NCBI GenBank assembly: GCA_963082875.1
Contig: OY720098.1
Span: forward strand, 2,356,001-2,420,000
Direction: 5' to 3'
Source of the DNA: Corella eumyota
Taxonomy: Eukaryota > Chordata > Ascidiacea > Phlebobranchia > Corellidae
DNA length: 64,000 nucleotides
Shown piece by piece: positions 13,801 to 25,300 of this stretch. Below the pieces are notes generated by a model. The model did no database searches. It saw nothing but the letters and a program-made list of their open reading frames with translations, and had not been told where the DNA came from. Made by a program: the position numbers and the translations under genes. How positions within the stretch are numbered: the first letter of the stretch is position 1; each line of letters opens with the position of its first letter.

Positions 13801-14818
13801 AGTATTCGTTCGAGACTTGCTTGTTGCCCCACTAGAAACCACTGGTAACACCATGATGTGGATATTTCTTATTCTTTTACATTACCCCGACTATTACGAA
13901 AAGGTTGAACAAGAAATTGATGACATCATAGGTAAGTTGTTGTAACGTCACTGGTCAGTTGTTGAGATCTCAAAAGCCAAGCTAAGACTTTTTGTATAGC
14001 ACAATTTTATTACTTAAAACCATTTTATTAAGGTTTTAAACACCGTTAACAAATAAGATTTTTTTCAAATACAGTTAAGGCCTTTAGTACATCCCAAATT
14101 ATAATTCTTTAAGATGAAAAAAATACGCTAATATAATATTGCAAACATATAGGTAACAAATTAAATTGCATACGTTTAATACTTAATGTTTAAAAATTTT
14201 TAAAGGAACTGAAGGTGTTATTTCTATGGACAAGCAAGACAAGATGCCGTTTACTTGTGCTTTTATATTTGAGGCAATGCGATTCAAGACAGTGAACCCG
14301 ATGTCAGTTCAACATTGCACAACTGAAGACGCTTTCGTGGATGGCTATTTTATTCCTAAAGATACAACTGTAAGTATAATATAAGTAATAGTCAAACAAC
14401 TTCAGAATTTAAGTAAATATTATGTTAAAAATAACAGTTTTTAATTTTGTGACTATTCACGAAATTTTAAAAACAAAACAATTTTGACGTATTTTTTCAG
14501 GTTACGTCAAATCTATGGAGCATCCACAACGACCCTCAGACGTGGGATTACCCTATGACCTTTAACCCTAATCGCCACTTGACCTCCGAAGGCGACTTTG
14601 TTGCCAGTCCTAAAGTTATCCCCTTTGGCATTGGAAATCGCTTCTGCATGGGAGAGAAACTGGCGAAGATGGAAATATTTATAGTTTTTGTAAATCTGTT
14701 GCAAAAATTCCATTTTGGTAAAGATCCTGACTCTGCTTTACCAGATTTAGAGGACGACGGGATAAACACTTTAACTTACTCTCCTCTTCCGTACAACGTG
14801 GTGCTTACTAGAAAGTAA
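10878..14818 (+). CDS. Cytochrome P450, CYP2-clan microsomal type
   Basis: Haem-thiolate monooxygenase, expected on the ER membrane with NADPH-P450 reductase. Exons: 10878-11165, 11402-11547, 11686-11788, 12136-12245, 12523-12644, 13080-13204, 13796-13931, 14206-14369, 14501-14818; total 1512 nt, 503 residues, the normal length. The N-terminus has a membrane anchor (about residues 10-33), basic RRPSK, then the Pro hinge PPGPRGLPLLG. The K-helix ExxR appears as EAMR, the PxRxx region as FNPNRHL, and the haem loop as FGIGNRFCMG with the Cys ligand. The I-helix reads APLETT instead of the usual AGxETT. The start is the first in-frame ATG before the anchor. Nine exons and the GFGKK segment resemble vertebrate CYP2 genes; substrate cannot be predicted. 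Introns 4 to 6 hold SINE copies. Confidence 0.95.
11915..12022 (+). mobile_element. SINE 3' fragment
   Basis: Old-subfamily 3' portion (aaattgccaaag to acatcgagagc) in P450 intron 3; the head is missing. Confidence 0.6.
12310..12420 (+). mobile_element. Second tRNA-like repeat family, copy 1
   Basis: It shares a B-box stretch (GGGTTCGAGCCGCACCA) and a following GCGTTACCGGATAGCT block with the copy at 12850, and is unlike the abundant SINE. The 5' half is shortened. Confidence 0.6.
12850..12990 (+). mobile_element. Second tRNA-like repeat family, copy 2
   Basis: Longer copy in the next P450 intron. It has a tRNA-like GTGTGGCAAGCCTGTCATGG start, a GGACTATGAGCCTAAGGG anticodon-arm-like region and a GGGTTCGAGCC B box, then GCGTTCACGGATAGCT. 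Confidence 0.65.
13541..13744 (+). mobile_element. SINE lacking its tRNA-like head
   Basis: Body and tail of a young copy, starting at GCTGTAGCGCC, in P450 intron 6; it ends 51 bp before the exon at 13796. Confidence 0.85.
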
Positions 14819-16221
14819 TTTTATTAGTTTATCCTCGATCATAAAATTTATTTTGGTTCCATTTAAAATGGGTTTCAAGGTTAGCTTTTCCTGAAGATAT
14901 TTTTAATTGAATAACTTTAAAAGTTTTGAGATTAACTTGATTTGTTATTACACATGGTTTGATAAGCAACAGTTTTATTTAAAACTATTGCAATATTTTA
15001 GAATTTGAAATTTAGGAATTTAAAAGTTGCATAAAAATGAAAAATATGCCGAGTTCAAATTTTAATTGGGGTTTATAAGACCTTTTTTATTAAGCTATTC
15101 AATACCTTTAGAATGTTTATTTGTACAGAATTATAAACGAACCAAAGGTTCTAAAACAGCCATATAAAAAGATAACTTTAAGGGTTTTTACCTATAAAAA
15201 TTGTCAAAATTAAGATAAATTTTACGGGGGTTTTGCAAACATAAAATGTAGCAAATTTTGTAAATATTGTTAATCCTAAAAATGTAACATTGAAAGAATG
15301 TTATAAAATAATTAAAATTGCATGAAGAAATATGCTTAGTCAATATCATTTATTTATCATTATCTACTAATGATATAAAAACGTCCATCAATCAGTTGTT
15401 CAAAGATTTTTATGTGTTGTCTATTTTAAAATATGAATTTGAGCCATAAAACTATATTCATGTTTGTTAACGATTTATAAACGTTGGTGCTAACTTACAA
15501 ATGACACGCGCGCTTTATTAAATATTGTTTATTTTAACAGCAATAACTAAAGTACAAAGTACATTGGTGTATTGACTTAAATGTGCGACCTTTTAAGCAG
15601 TATTGGGTTTACTGCAAAACTTTAAAATAAAAAAATTCAAATTATTAAAAAAAAAGCCTTAACTCAAAACTTTTCAAATATATTTACAAAATCTTTATTT
15701 TATTGAACTGTTATTTTAAATTCTTTATTACTTTGTTAAGGATTTTAATATTAAGTTAGAAATATTTTTGTTATATAAATGTTTAAATGGTCATAAATTA
15801 AATATTGAACAATTGCATTGTTTTAGCTTGCATGTGTTGACTTAATTAAACGTGTTAGTTAATGATCTCTTTGCTGTGCAAGTGGAGGCCATGCACAAAT
15901 TGCGTTATTTAATTTCCAACTATTCTCATACTGGGATAATTCAATTTTAAGTTATAAAGCTTGTTATAAAACAGCAACATTTTGGTTAATTTTGTCGAAT
16001 TTTTTTAATTATATTATTGCCTAAAATAGGTAGTAATACTTTTTAACGTTTTAAGACAACGTGTAAATGCAGTAAGAAGATTGATTTAAATTATTTTGGT
16101 TTCAGTTTTTGAGCACATAGAATTAGTTATTAAAAATACCGTTTTGCAGTTTACTAGTTATCAGCTCTAACATCATTTTATTCCTTTAAAATATATTTAT
16201 TTTTAAGGGTGGTCTATGTTA
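14819..16221. other. Intergenic region, P450 to lectin receptor
   Basis: About 1.4 kb of AT-rich sequence. I find no exon, tRNA gene or SINE copy. It includes the P450 3' UTR, but no canonical AATAAA occurs in the first few hundred bases after the stop, so the 3' end cannot be placed. Confidence 0.55.
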
Positions 16222-16227
16222 TATAAA
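16222..16227 (+). promoter_or_regulatory. Possible TATA box of the lectin receptor gene
   Basis: TATAAA 26 bp before the chosen ATG at 16253. If used, the 5' UTR would be almost absent; alternatively an upstream non-coding exon exists and this hexamer is chance. Low support. Confidence 0.22.
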
Positions 16228-16252
16228 TGCGAAGTTAATTTTAAATGAAAAT

Positions 16253-16310
16253 ATGCGGTTAATACATTGCCTGTTGCTTTTGGCAATTGTTTATATAGAT
16301 CTGGCCTTAA
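16253..16310 (+). other. Signal-peptide exon of the lectin receptor
   Basis: Exon 1 starts at the second of two nearby ATGs; the first (16245) runs straight into a stop. It encodes MRLIHCLLLLAIVYIDLAL, a classical signal peptide with a hydrophobic core. The predicted cleavage near ALTQ falls at the junction with exon 2 (16595). Confidence 0.8.
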
Positions 16311-19300
16311 GTAAGTAAAGCAATTTAAATTAAATAAAAAAATATTATTACTTAGTGATAAATGTATTTTATATTTTTTTAATATTTCGTTTACAAAGCA
16401 GCTAAAATTGGGTTTCTACTTTTTTTGTAACAAACTTATTTCGGACTAATTAAAACCTCTTTTTTTCTTTGTTTTTGCACATTTGTTATCGCAACCAATA
16501 TTACTGTTATTGTTTCTTCTAACCAAAGTATTTAATATTTTTAAACAAGTATAATTTGTTCACGAAATAATTTTTATTTAAAATTTTTTTTTAGCCCAGC
16601 CGACTTGTGATACCGACCGAGGTTTTGTCCAATCTGGAGATGATTGCTTTTTATATATAGCCCAAAAAGCTACATTTCATGAGGTAAGTTATATTTATCA
16701 ATTAACAGATCTCACTATCCAACTAGCATTAAGATCATGTAGTAGATATTTTGTTAAACAGTATTTAGTTATAACCTAAGCCTACTATAGTGGGTTCGAT
16801 TTCCGTGATTTTTTCCACTTAGTTCAGAGTAAAGTTAGTTACTCCGACCCAATCTCGAGATGCCTTTGGCAGTTTGGAAAAATATAGATTATAATTGCCT
16901 GATAATTAATCTGCTGATTAAGTTTTGGCTCAGCAGTTGTTCATACCGTTTATAGCGCCTTCTTAAGGGCGATACAGCATGAGAGCTGTGGGGGTCGAAC
17001 CAAGCACTTTAAATAATGAAGTCAAGTGTTCTGACTTCTACATCACGCTGTCGGTAGGCCTAACTGGTAAAACAACGCTGTTTTTCTCTTTTAACTAAAA
17101 TCTTTAACTAATATTTTTTTATTTTAGGCGGATGAGTTTTGTCAAAATAATTATGACGCATCTTTATCATCTGTTATAAATGCAGGAGAGCAAAGCTACC
17201 TTAGTTCCTTAGCAACACAGAATATTCAAGATGCAATGTGGATAGGACTATCAGATACCGTACGTAAAGTTTAACCTTTATAAATTTACAAAATTATTTA
17301 AAAACCATAAAAACCCAATAAAAAGAACAAATATTATTGATATGGTAATATAGTCTAAAATTTTTGCAAATTTAAAGATGCAATTTACGAATTATAAAAA
17401 GTTAAACAAATTAAAAGCTTAAATTAATTTACATTTGTTGATATGACCGTTTAAAAGAATAGAAACTTTATTTTTGTCGCGGTTATATAAAAAAATTCTG
17501 TCACATCTAGTTAAAAAATTGGGAAGCTCTGCCCTTTTTTGGCGAAAAATATAAATATTGTTTTGTCACAATAACAAATGTAATAAGTGAGTATAAAAGA
17601 ACCGCGAAAATTAAATCCTGAATATTCTTAACCAAATTGGTCTTGTGTTCGATCCTTTGTAAGGCACTTTTATTGAGTTTTACTCATTTTAATGTAACCT
17701 GTTATTTACTCACTTAGTTTGTTTTTAACTTTATTTTTTTAAGAAGTACTGTTCACAAGTCTAATTCAAATGATTTATTTCTCATTTCACAATTTTTATT
17801 TTGTATATATCTTTATCCTCAATGTGGGAAAGTCGAATGCGCGACTTAAACATAGGGTAACATCAGTTACGACCCAGTCTTGAGTTGCTTGTGGCAGTTT
17901 GGGATATTATAGATTATAATTGCCCGATAATTATGCTGTCAATTAAGTGCTGGCTCAGCAGGAGTTTGTACTGTTTATAGCGGCTTACTCAAGGGCGCTA
18001 CAGCATGAGCTCAGTGGAGATTGAACCCACGACCTCATGTGTGGTGTAGCAAGTGTTTTTACCACTACACCAAGCTGCCGATATATATATATATATATAT
18101 ATAGCATGGTGTAGTGGTAAGAATACCTGCTACCACCACCATGAGGTTGTGGGTTCAATCCCCACTGCTTTTATGCTGTAGCGCCCTTGAGTAAGGTGCT
18201 ATAAACACGTGCTGATAATTTTTGTTTCTTTCTGGTGCATAAGCAAAATACTTGTTCAAAACTAAAAACAATGAAATTTTATTATAAAAATAACATTTTT
18301 TGTTTTCTAATAAGTGTTTTTAATTTCAAGATTACACCAGGAAGTCTTCAGTGGTCAAATGGTCATGATATTTATAGTCCAGGGGTATCTTACAACAACT
18401 TTGGTACAAATGAACCCAACTTAGTGTAAGTATAAAATGTTTAATTTATATTATTTGTTGTATTTATTGTTTCTTGAAAGGGTCGACTTTACAACCTAAA
18501 CATAAAGTAACATTAGTACCTAAACATAGAGTAACAGTACTTCGACCCAGTCTTGAGTTGCCTGTGGCAGTTTGGGATACTCCTTAGATTATAATTGCCC
18601 GATAATTATACTGCTGATTAAGTGCTGGCTTAGCAGGAGTTTATACCGTTTATAGCGCCTTACTCAAGGGCGCTACAGCATGAGATCAGTGGGAATCAAA
18701 CCTAAAACCTCATGTAGTAAAGTAAAGTGTTTTAACAATTACACCATGCTACTGGTTAAATTTTTTATTTTAAAACCTCATAAAAATATGGTTAACAGTA
18801 ACATTATAATGTTCAAAAAAATTATGGTTGTTATGTAATATAATTTTAATTTTATTACAATAATTTCGAATGTTATAAAGTATCAATAGTAATTTTTTTT
18901 AAGTTTTAAACAATTTATATATGTTTAATTTTAATACATTCGCATTCAAATTTAACATTTACTTTTAAATGATGTATTGGTATATAGGCCAATTTTAATC
19001 ACCCGGCAGCGGGGTGTAGTGGTAAAAACACTTGCTACACCACACATAAGGTCGTGGGTTCAATCCCCACTGCTCTCATGCTGTAGCTCCTTTAGGAAAC
19101 CGCTATAAACTGTATGAACTCCTGCTGAGCCAGCACTTAATTAGCAGCATAATTATCGGGCAATTATAATCTATATAATATCCCAAACTGCCACAGGTAA
19201 CTCGAGACTGGGTCGGAGTAACTGATGTTACTCTATGTTTAAGTCGCGCATTCGACTTTCCCACATCGAGGATAAAGATATATACAAAAAAAAATTATTG

Positions 19301-22300
19301 TAACAATTTTTTAATAGAAATCAGGGTAGTAGTTGTGTTCAACTGAATAATACCTTGGGTGGAAAATGGTTTGTTACTCGCTGTAGTGAAGAAAAATCTT
19401 ACACTTGCAAAAAAAAGCTAGGAGGTAAAAAAAAAAACTTCTAAAATTTATAATTTCATTGCAAATTTTTTTAAATTTAAACTTTTTGTGTTTAGGTCTG
19501 TGTTATTAAAAACCAGATTTATTTAATTATTTTTGTTGTTCATTGTTTTAATATGAATTTAAGTGTTTTTAGCTCACATAATTGTTAAAAAATCATAAAT
19601 ATCTTTAATTTTTGATAAAAACAAGTGTACTTCAATTTAGGTACTGCTTGAAAAATATTAATTTACTTTTTTTAGAAACCTGTCCCGTTGGTTGGACATA
19701 TGGAAAAGGAAAATGTTACGACTTTCATTTAAATCAAAACCTCTTTGTTACCTGGAGTGAGGCAAGAGATATTTGCCAAGCACAGAATGCTCAGCTTTTA
19801 AAAATTGAATCGTAAGTTTGTTTATTAAAAATGATTTTCTTATGTTTAAACCAGTGACCCCTACTGATTTCATGATGTAGCGTCCTTGTGAAAGGCGCTG
19901 TAATTGCTATAAACTTCTTCTGAGCCAGCACTTAATCAGCAGCTTAATGATTGGGCAATTATATTCTATAAACTGCCAAAAGTAACTGGAGACTGAGTTG
20001 GGGTAACAGTTGCTACTTTATGTTTAGGTTGTTAAGTCAACCTTTACACATCGAGGATAAAGATGTATAAAAAAAACGTTATATTAACATTAAAGTATGT
20101 ATAAAAATGTAATGATTGCGTGTTTTAAATTATTGTTGGTTAATTATTAAAGTTAATTATTTCTGTTCAAACAATGGTTAACAAATATTTGTTTTAATTT
20201 TGAATTAAATATATTTATTCAATATTGAATTGTGTATTTAAAATTTCGAAACATACAACACCAACTTCATTAAATCCTTGAAAATATTTATATGTTCTTA
20301 ATTGGTTTTAACAAAAACTATAAAATTTAGAGTTTAATTTAGTTATTTTTAAAAATATGTTCTATTAAAATTTAATAGTCTAATTAGACATTTAAAGCTA
20401 AAATTTTTAGACTTACTGAACAATTGTTTATTGAGAGTTTTTTTCCAAATTGGAAAACAATTGGAATTTTACAAATTTGGTTGGGAATATCTGGTAAGTA
20501 GATGTTTTATGAATTCAAGTTAAAATTTTTCAATATAACACGTAAAATTTAATTCCAAAAATCATTTTTAAGTAAAAATATTAAATCATTTTTTAATAAA
20601 TATGTAAATGAAACTGCTTCATCACCACAAAAAATATAAAACCCTTCTTTTTAATTTATCATCATTATTACACTTTTAAATTTATTGATAAATTCATATC
20701 ATTATTATTTTAATTACCCTTATTAATTAAGACCATTTTTTTCACAAAATTAAAATTAATTAATTATTTTCTTTCATAGATTTAGGTCATGATAACGTAT
20801 TAACTTGGTCTGATGGTAGCACAATAGGGTCCTACACAGAATGGGATGGAAATCAAATGAACAATCTACAAGCGAATGTAGATGATTGTAGTTGGGTCTT
20901 TACTGGGAAAAGTATTTTATTTAGTTTTGAATTTAAAAAGTTTTTTTTTTATTAATCCTCGATGTGTAAAGGTCAAATGCGCGACTTAAACATAGAGTAA
21001 CACCAGTTACTTCGACCCAGTCTCAAGTTACCTGTGGCAGTTTGGGATATTATAGATAATAATTGCCCGCTAATTATGCAGGAGTTTGTACCGTTGATAG
21101 CGCCTTACTCAAGGGCGCAACAGCATGAGATCAGTGGGGATTGAACCCACGACCCCATGTGTGGTTTAGCAAGTGTTCTTACCACTACACCATGCTGCCG
21201 GTTTAAAGGATATACCATTGTTTTGAACTCTAAGAATGTTATATTTTTTGTTTTTTTCTTTAAATAGCTGTTCTATTAAATCAAATTTTGTATTTTGAAC
21301 TAAATATTTTGTAATGAAATTTTAATGAAGTTATTCTATGTACTCCGACTTAAAAAAAATTAAATTTTTTTAGGTTTTCTAATATTTATAAAATTGAATT
21401 TACATTCAGGTACTTATAATTGGGAGATAGGAAATTGTTATTCACTTCAAGCTTTTGCCTGTGAGATTAAGGAGGGGAGCTCAATATCGACTATCCCCAT
21501 TCCACTGGGTAAAATTAACCTTTTTGTGATATTGCACAACATTTTTAACTTAAATTAGGGATCTTTAATGTTTTCAATATAGAAAGGGCGACCTAAGAGT
21601 CTAAAGTTTGTGACCCAAACTCAGTCTTAAGTTGACTGCAGTGGTTATTAATTATATTTGCTGGAAAGATAATGCTAATAAATTTCTGCCACAGCTGGTT
21701 TTCATATCATTAATAGTGCCTTACTTAAGGGCGCTACAGTATAAGAGCAGTAGGGATTAAATCCGGGACCTTTTTAGCAAAGTCAAGTATATTTTTACTA
21801 CATTATACTGCTGGTGTTTTTTTTAATTAAGTGTTAAATATTTTGTATGTTTTGTAACAAAACTTTATCTAAAATATTCTGTAATTTGTATTTAACCAAG
21901 TTTTTTTTAGATTAAATATTATAATCTTCATAACATTTTTTTCAGTAAATTACACTTGTCCTGATGGATGGAGATTATTTAGAGATCGTTGTTACCTTTT
22001 TGACTCAACCCAGCAGAACTGGGATAGTGCTGAACATTTTTGTACAGGGCAACAAAATGGGGCTCATTTGGCGAGTATTCACGATGCTGGAGAACAATCT
22101 TTTATATCCGGTAATAATTTATTTTTCTTTGTATATAACTTTATTCTTGACATAAAGTAACATCAGTTACCCCGGCCCAGTTTCGAGTTACCTTTAGCAA
22201 TTTGGGATATTATTGCTTATAATTGCCTGGAAAATTAATTTACTGATCAAATGTTGGCTTAGCAGGAGTTAATTTTGTTTATAGCACCTTTCTCAAGGGC

Positions 22301-25300
22301 GCTACAGAATGATATCAGTGGGGATTGAACCCACGACCTCATGTGTGGTGTAGCAAGTGTTCTTACTACTACACCACGCTGCTGGTTTAACTTAAAACCT
22401 TTCAGTTTGTAGTTTAATATCATGACTAATAGACTTTCATCTATATGTAACAAAGCATTGTTTTAGATAGATATATGTATATATGTTTAATTCACAGGTC
22501 TACAAAATAAATAAAACTGCTATTTGTGGTACAGGTAGGATATTGCGGACAAATATTAGTTGTGACCTTATTACTACAATAAAATGTCAACCATAGGTTG
22601 TGCTATTAACTTACTATTAGAATTAGGTTTTAGAGGTTGTACAATATATTTTAAAAATTCTTATTTGGCTTAAAACCATTACAGTTAGCATTTTTAGTGC
22701 CACACTAAACTATAATAATGCTGCAATTTAGAATAAAAATATTGTTACATTTTTAGTTTATTGTTTATGGTTTTATAGGACACATTAAGGCACAATCCTG
22801 GATTGGAATGACAGATAGAGCTGTTGAAGGAAAATATGTGTGGTCTGATGGTACACCTTCGGTAACAGATTATTTAATCATAATTTAAGTAGATTGTATT
22901 TTAGTATTTTGTTTTTATAGGACAGAGTCCAGATATAAATATTAATAAGAGGTCTTCTATTCGAAGAAACTCAAAACAAATTTTAAACACATTCCCTAAA
23001 TTTTATAGTAATTTAAAATTATTAAAAACTGGCAGCAAGGTGGTAGGAACACTTGCTACACTACATGAGGTTGGGAGTTCAATCCCCACTGCTCTTATGC
23101 TGTAGCACTTTTTGAGTAAGACTTTATAAACGGTATGAACTCCTGCTGAGCCAGCACTTAATCAGCAGTATAATTATCGGGCAATTATAATCTATAATAT
23201 CCCAAACTGCCACAGGCAACTCGAGACTGGGTTGGAGTAACTGATGTTACTCTATGTTTAAGTCGCGCATTCGACCTTTCCACAACGAGAATAAAAAAAG
23301 ATATATACAAAATAAGCATTGTCCAAATTTTGTAAAAGGTTAAAATACCTTAAATAGTTTTCCATGCAATACTTCCACATTTAATACTCAACTTTTTTAG
23401 GATTTTTTTAATTGGAAATACGAGCAACCTAGTTTAGATGGAGACTGTATTAGAATAATAGGAGTTGATACAGACGGTGCATGGGGAGCTTGGAATGATA
23501 GACCTTGCACTGAATTGGTGCTGCCCATTTGTAAAATGTATGCAAGTAAGTATTAGGTTTTTATGTTGAATATTTAAGTGATTATTTTAATTGTTTTTTA
23601 AAGGGTAAGGTCGACTTCATGACCTAAACATAGAGTAACATTTATTACCATGACCCAGTCTTAAGTTGACCTTAGGCAGTTTGGGATATTATAGATTATA
23701 ATTGCTTGATAATTCTTCTGCTAATTAGTTTTGACACGGAAGAAATCTATACTGTTTATAGCAACTTTCTTAAGGTCACTACAGCATAAAAGCTGTGGGG
23801 ATCAAACCCAGGACCTCATGTAGTAAAGCCAACTATTTTATTTATTATGCAATGCCATAAAATTATACATTTGTATTTTTTATAAAAACAAATGGGTATT
23901 ATACTTTTTGAAGCTATTTTAGTACTAGTACAACACAATTTTTTTTACTGTTAATGATCATATTATTTTTGTTTTAGCTAGAACAGCTCCACAAGAACCA
24001 CCAACAGTGCCTTGTAAGTTAATATAAAAGTTAAATTTAACATATCTATAATAATGCTTTTAAGAATTTTAATAAGGGTATTTTATAAGTTTTTTTGTTA
24101 CTAATATATTGAGTAGTTTATGTTATTTAGTATATTTTGTATTTTTTAATTTTTGTTTATTTTACATTTTTTACGGGGCATTTATATGTATATGTATTTA
24201 CAATTTTAAGTTACATTTTAAAAATTAATTTTATTTTACCAAGCCAACCCCGATGACACATATTGTGGTACTGGGTATATTCATAATCCATCCACTCATA
24301 AGTGTTACAAAATTGTTGGAAACTACCAAAGGTAATTTAATATTTTAACAGCTCGTTTGATTTTGGTTGTAAAAACTAATTTACTAGATAAATTTTTATT
24401 AATATTATAACTTTTATTAGTCGGTAATTTTGTGATTTTTTTATTGTGCCTACCAATAAAAAAGTAGTTATTTCACTATCTCGATGAAAATGGAATTTGA
24501 AAGCATTGGGCATCAAACCCTAAACTTTTGGGACCCAACACTACATTTTTAAAGTTTAAATTTTTTAATTACAGGCCATGGGCAGATGCCAGGTTACATT
24601 GCCAGCAAGAAGGAGGGGATTTAATCAGTTTTAATTCACCTAATGAACAATCTTTTATTCAAGGCAAGTTTTAATTGCTCAAAATGGAATTTTAATTTTT
24701 AACCTACATTGTATGTAAAATGGGACAAATTTATTTTTTTTTTGCTATCTTAATTTGGGAGCATTTTTTTAAGTTTTTTACATATTTATAATAAAAACCT
24801 AATGAAACAAACTTTTTTAGCCTACAAAACATTTTGACTCTAAGACCACATAATATAAATAAATAAATATGGCAACCTTAAACTGGATCAGAGTAATTCA
24901 TGTTACTCTATGTTTAAGTCACGCATTCGACCTTCCCACATCAAGGATAAAAATATATACAAAAAATAAATAAAATATGCTTTAAAAATGTTGTGCTGTC
25001 TTAATTTAAAATATTTTTTAGCAAGTTTTTTATACTTAAACAAGTTAACATAAAACCTAACAAAAAATGTTTTTTTAGCTTACACAGCTTTCTTAGACAC
25101 CGGAGCATTCTGGACAGGAGGTTTGGATACTTACAACGGTTTTGATTTTATTCCAAGTGATATTGATGCCTTTGATGGAGGGTGGAGATGGAGTGATGGA
25201 TCCCCTTTTAATTTTATCAACTGGGCTGCAGGTCTGTGTTGTTATAGTAAATTTTGTTTGTTTAAACTATTTTTAAAATTAAAAAAAATTTATAATATGT

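Larger units (their letters stand above)
16595..19424 (+). other. CTLD1
   Basis: Exons 16595-16683, 17128-17259, 18331-18425, 19318-19424. It has a WIGLSD core, LQWSNG, an EPN triplet in NFGTNEPN, and the paired C-terminal cysteines ending YTCK. The WND partner is replaced by WFV, so calcium binding is doubtful. Exon 4 (95 bp) sits between oppositely oriented SINE copies. Confidence 0.88.
19676..21508 (+). other. CTLD2, degenerate sugar site
   Basis: Exons 19676-19811, 20411-20493, 20780-20911, 21410-21508. It opens with CPVGWTYGKGKCYDF, continues through WLGIS and LTWSDG, and ends FACEI. The EPN position reads NQMN and no WND follows, so it probably does not bind sugar by the usual calcium route. 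A Ser/Pro-rich spacer follows. Confidence 0.86.
21946..23545 (+). other. CTLD3
   Basis: Exons 21946-22110, 22779-22861, 23401-23545. Motifs in order: CPDGWRLF, NWDSAEHFC, HLASIHDAGEQ, WIGMTD, VWSDG, NW, then WGAWNDRPC and LPICK. EPN is replaced by QPS while WND is kept, so the calcium site is incomplete. Confidence 0.88.

Noticed and set aside
16740-16820. Additional SINE head before the 16826 copy
   Set aside because: Only a B-box-like gtgggttcgatttcc is visible; too little remains to support an element.
17570-17690. tRNA-like remnant (ggtcttgtgttcgatcctt)
   Set aside because: A single B-box-like match in AT-rich DNA without an A box or relation to the known families.
24490-24560. Minus-strand SINE head fragment
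   Set aside because: Resemblance limited to a gcatcaaaccctaaac stretch; not distinguishable from chance.
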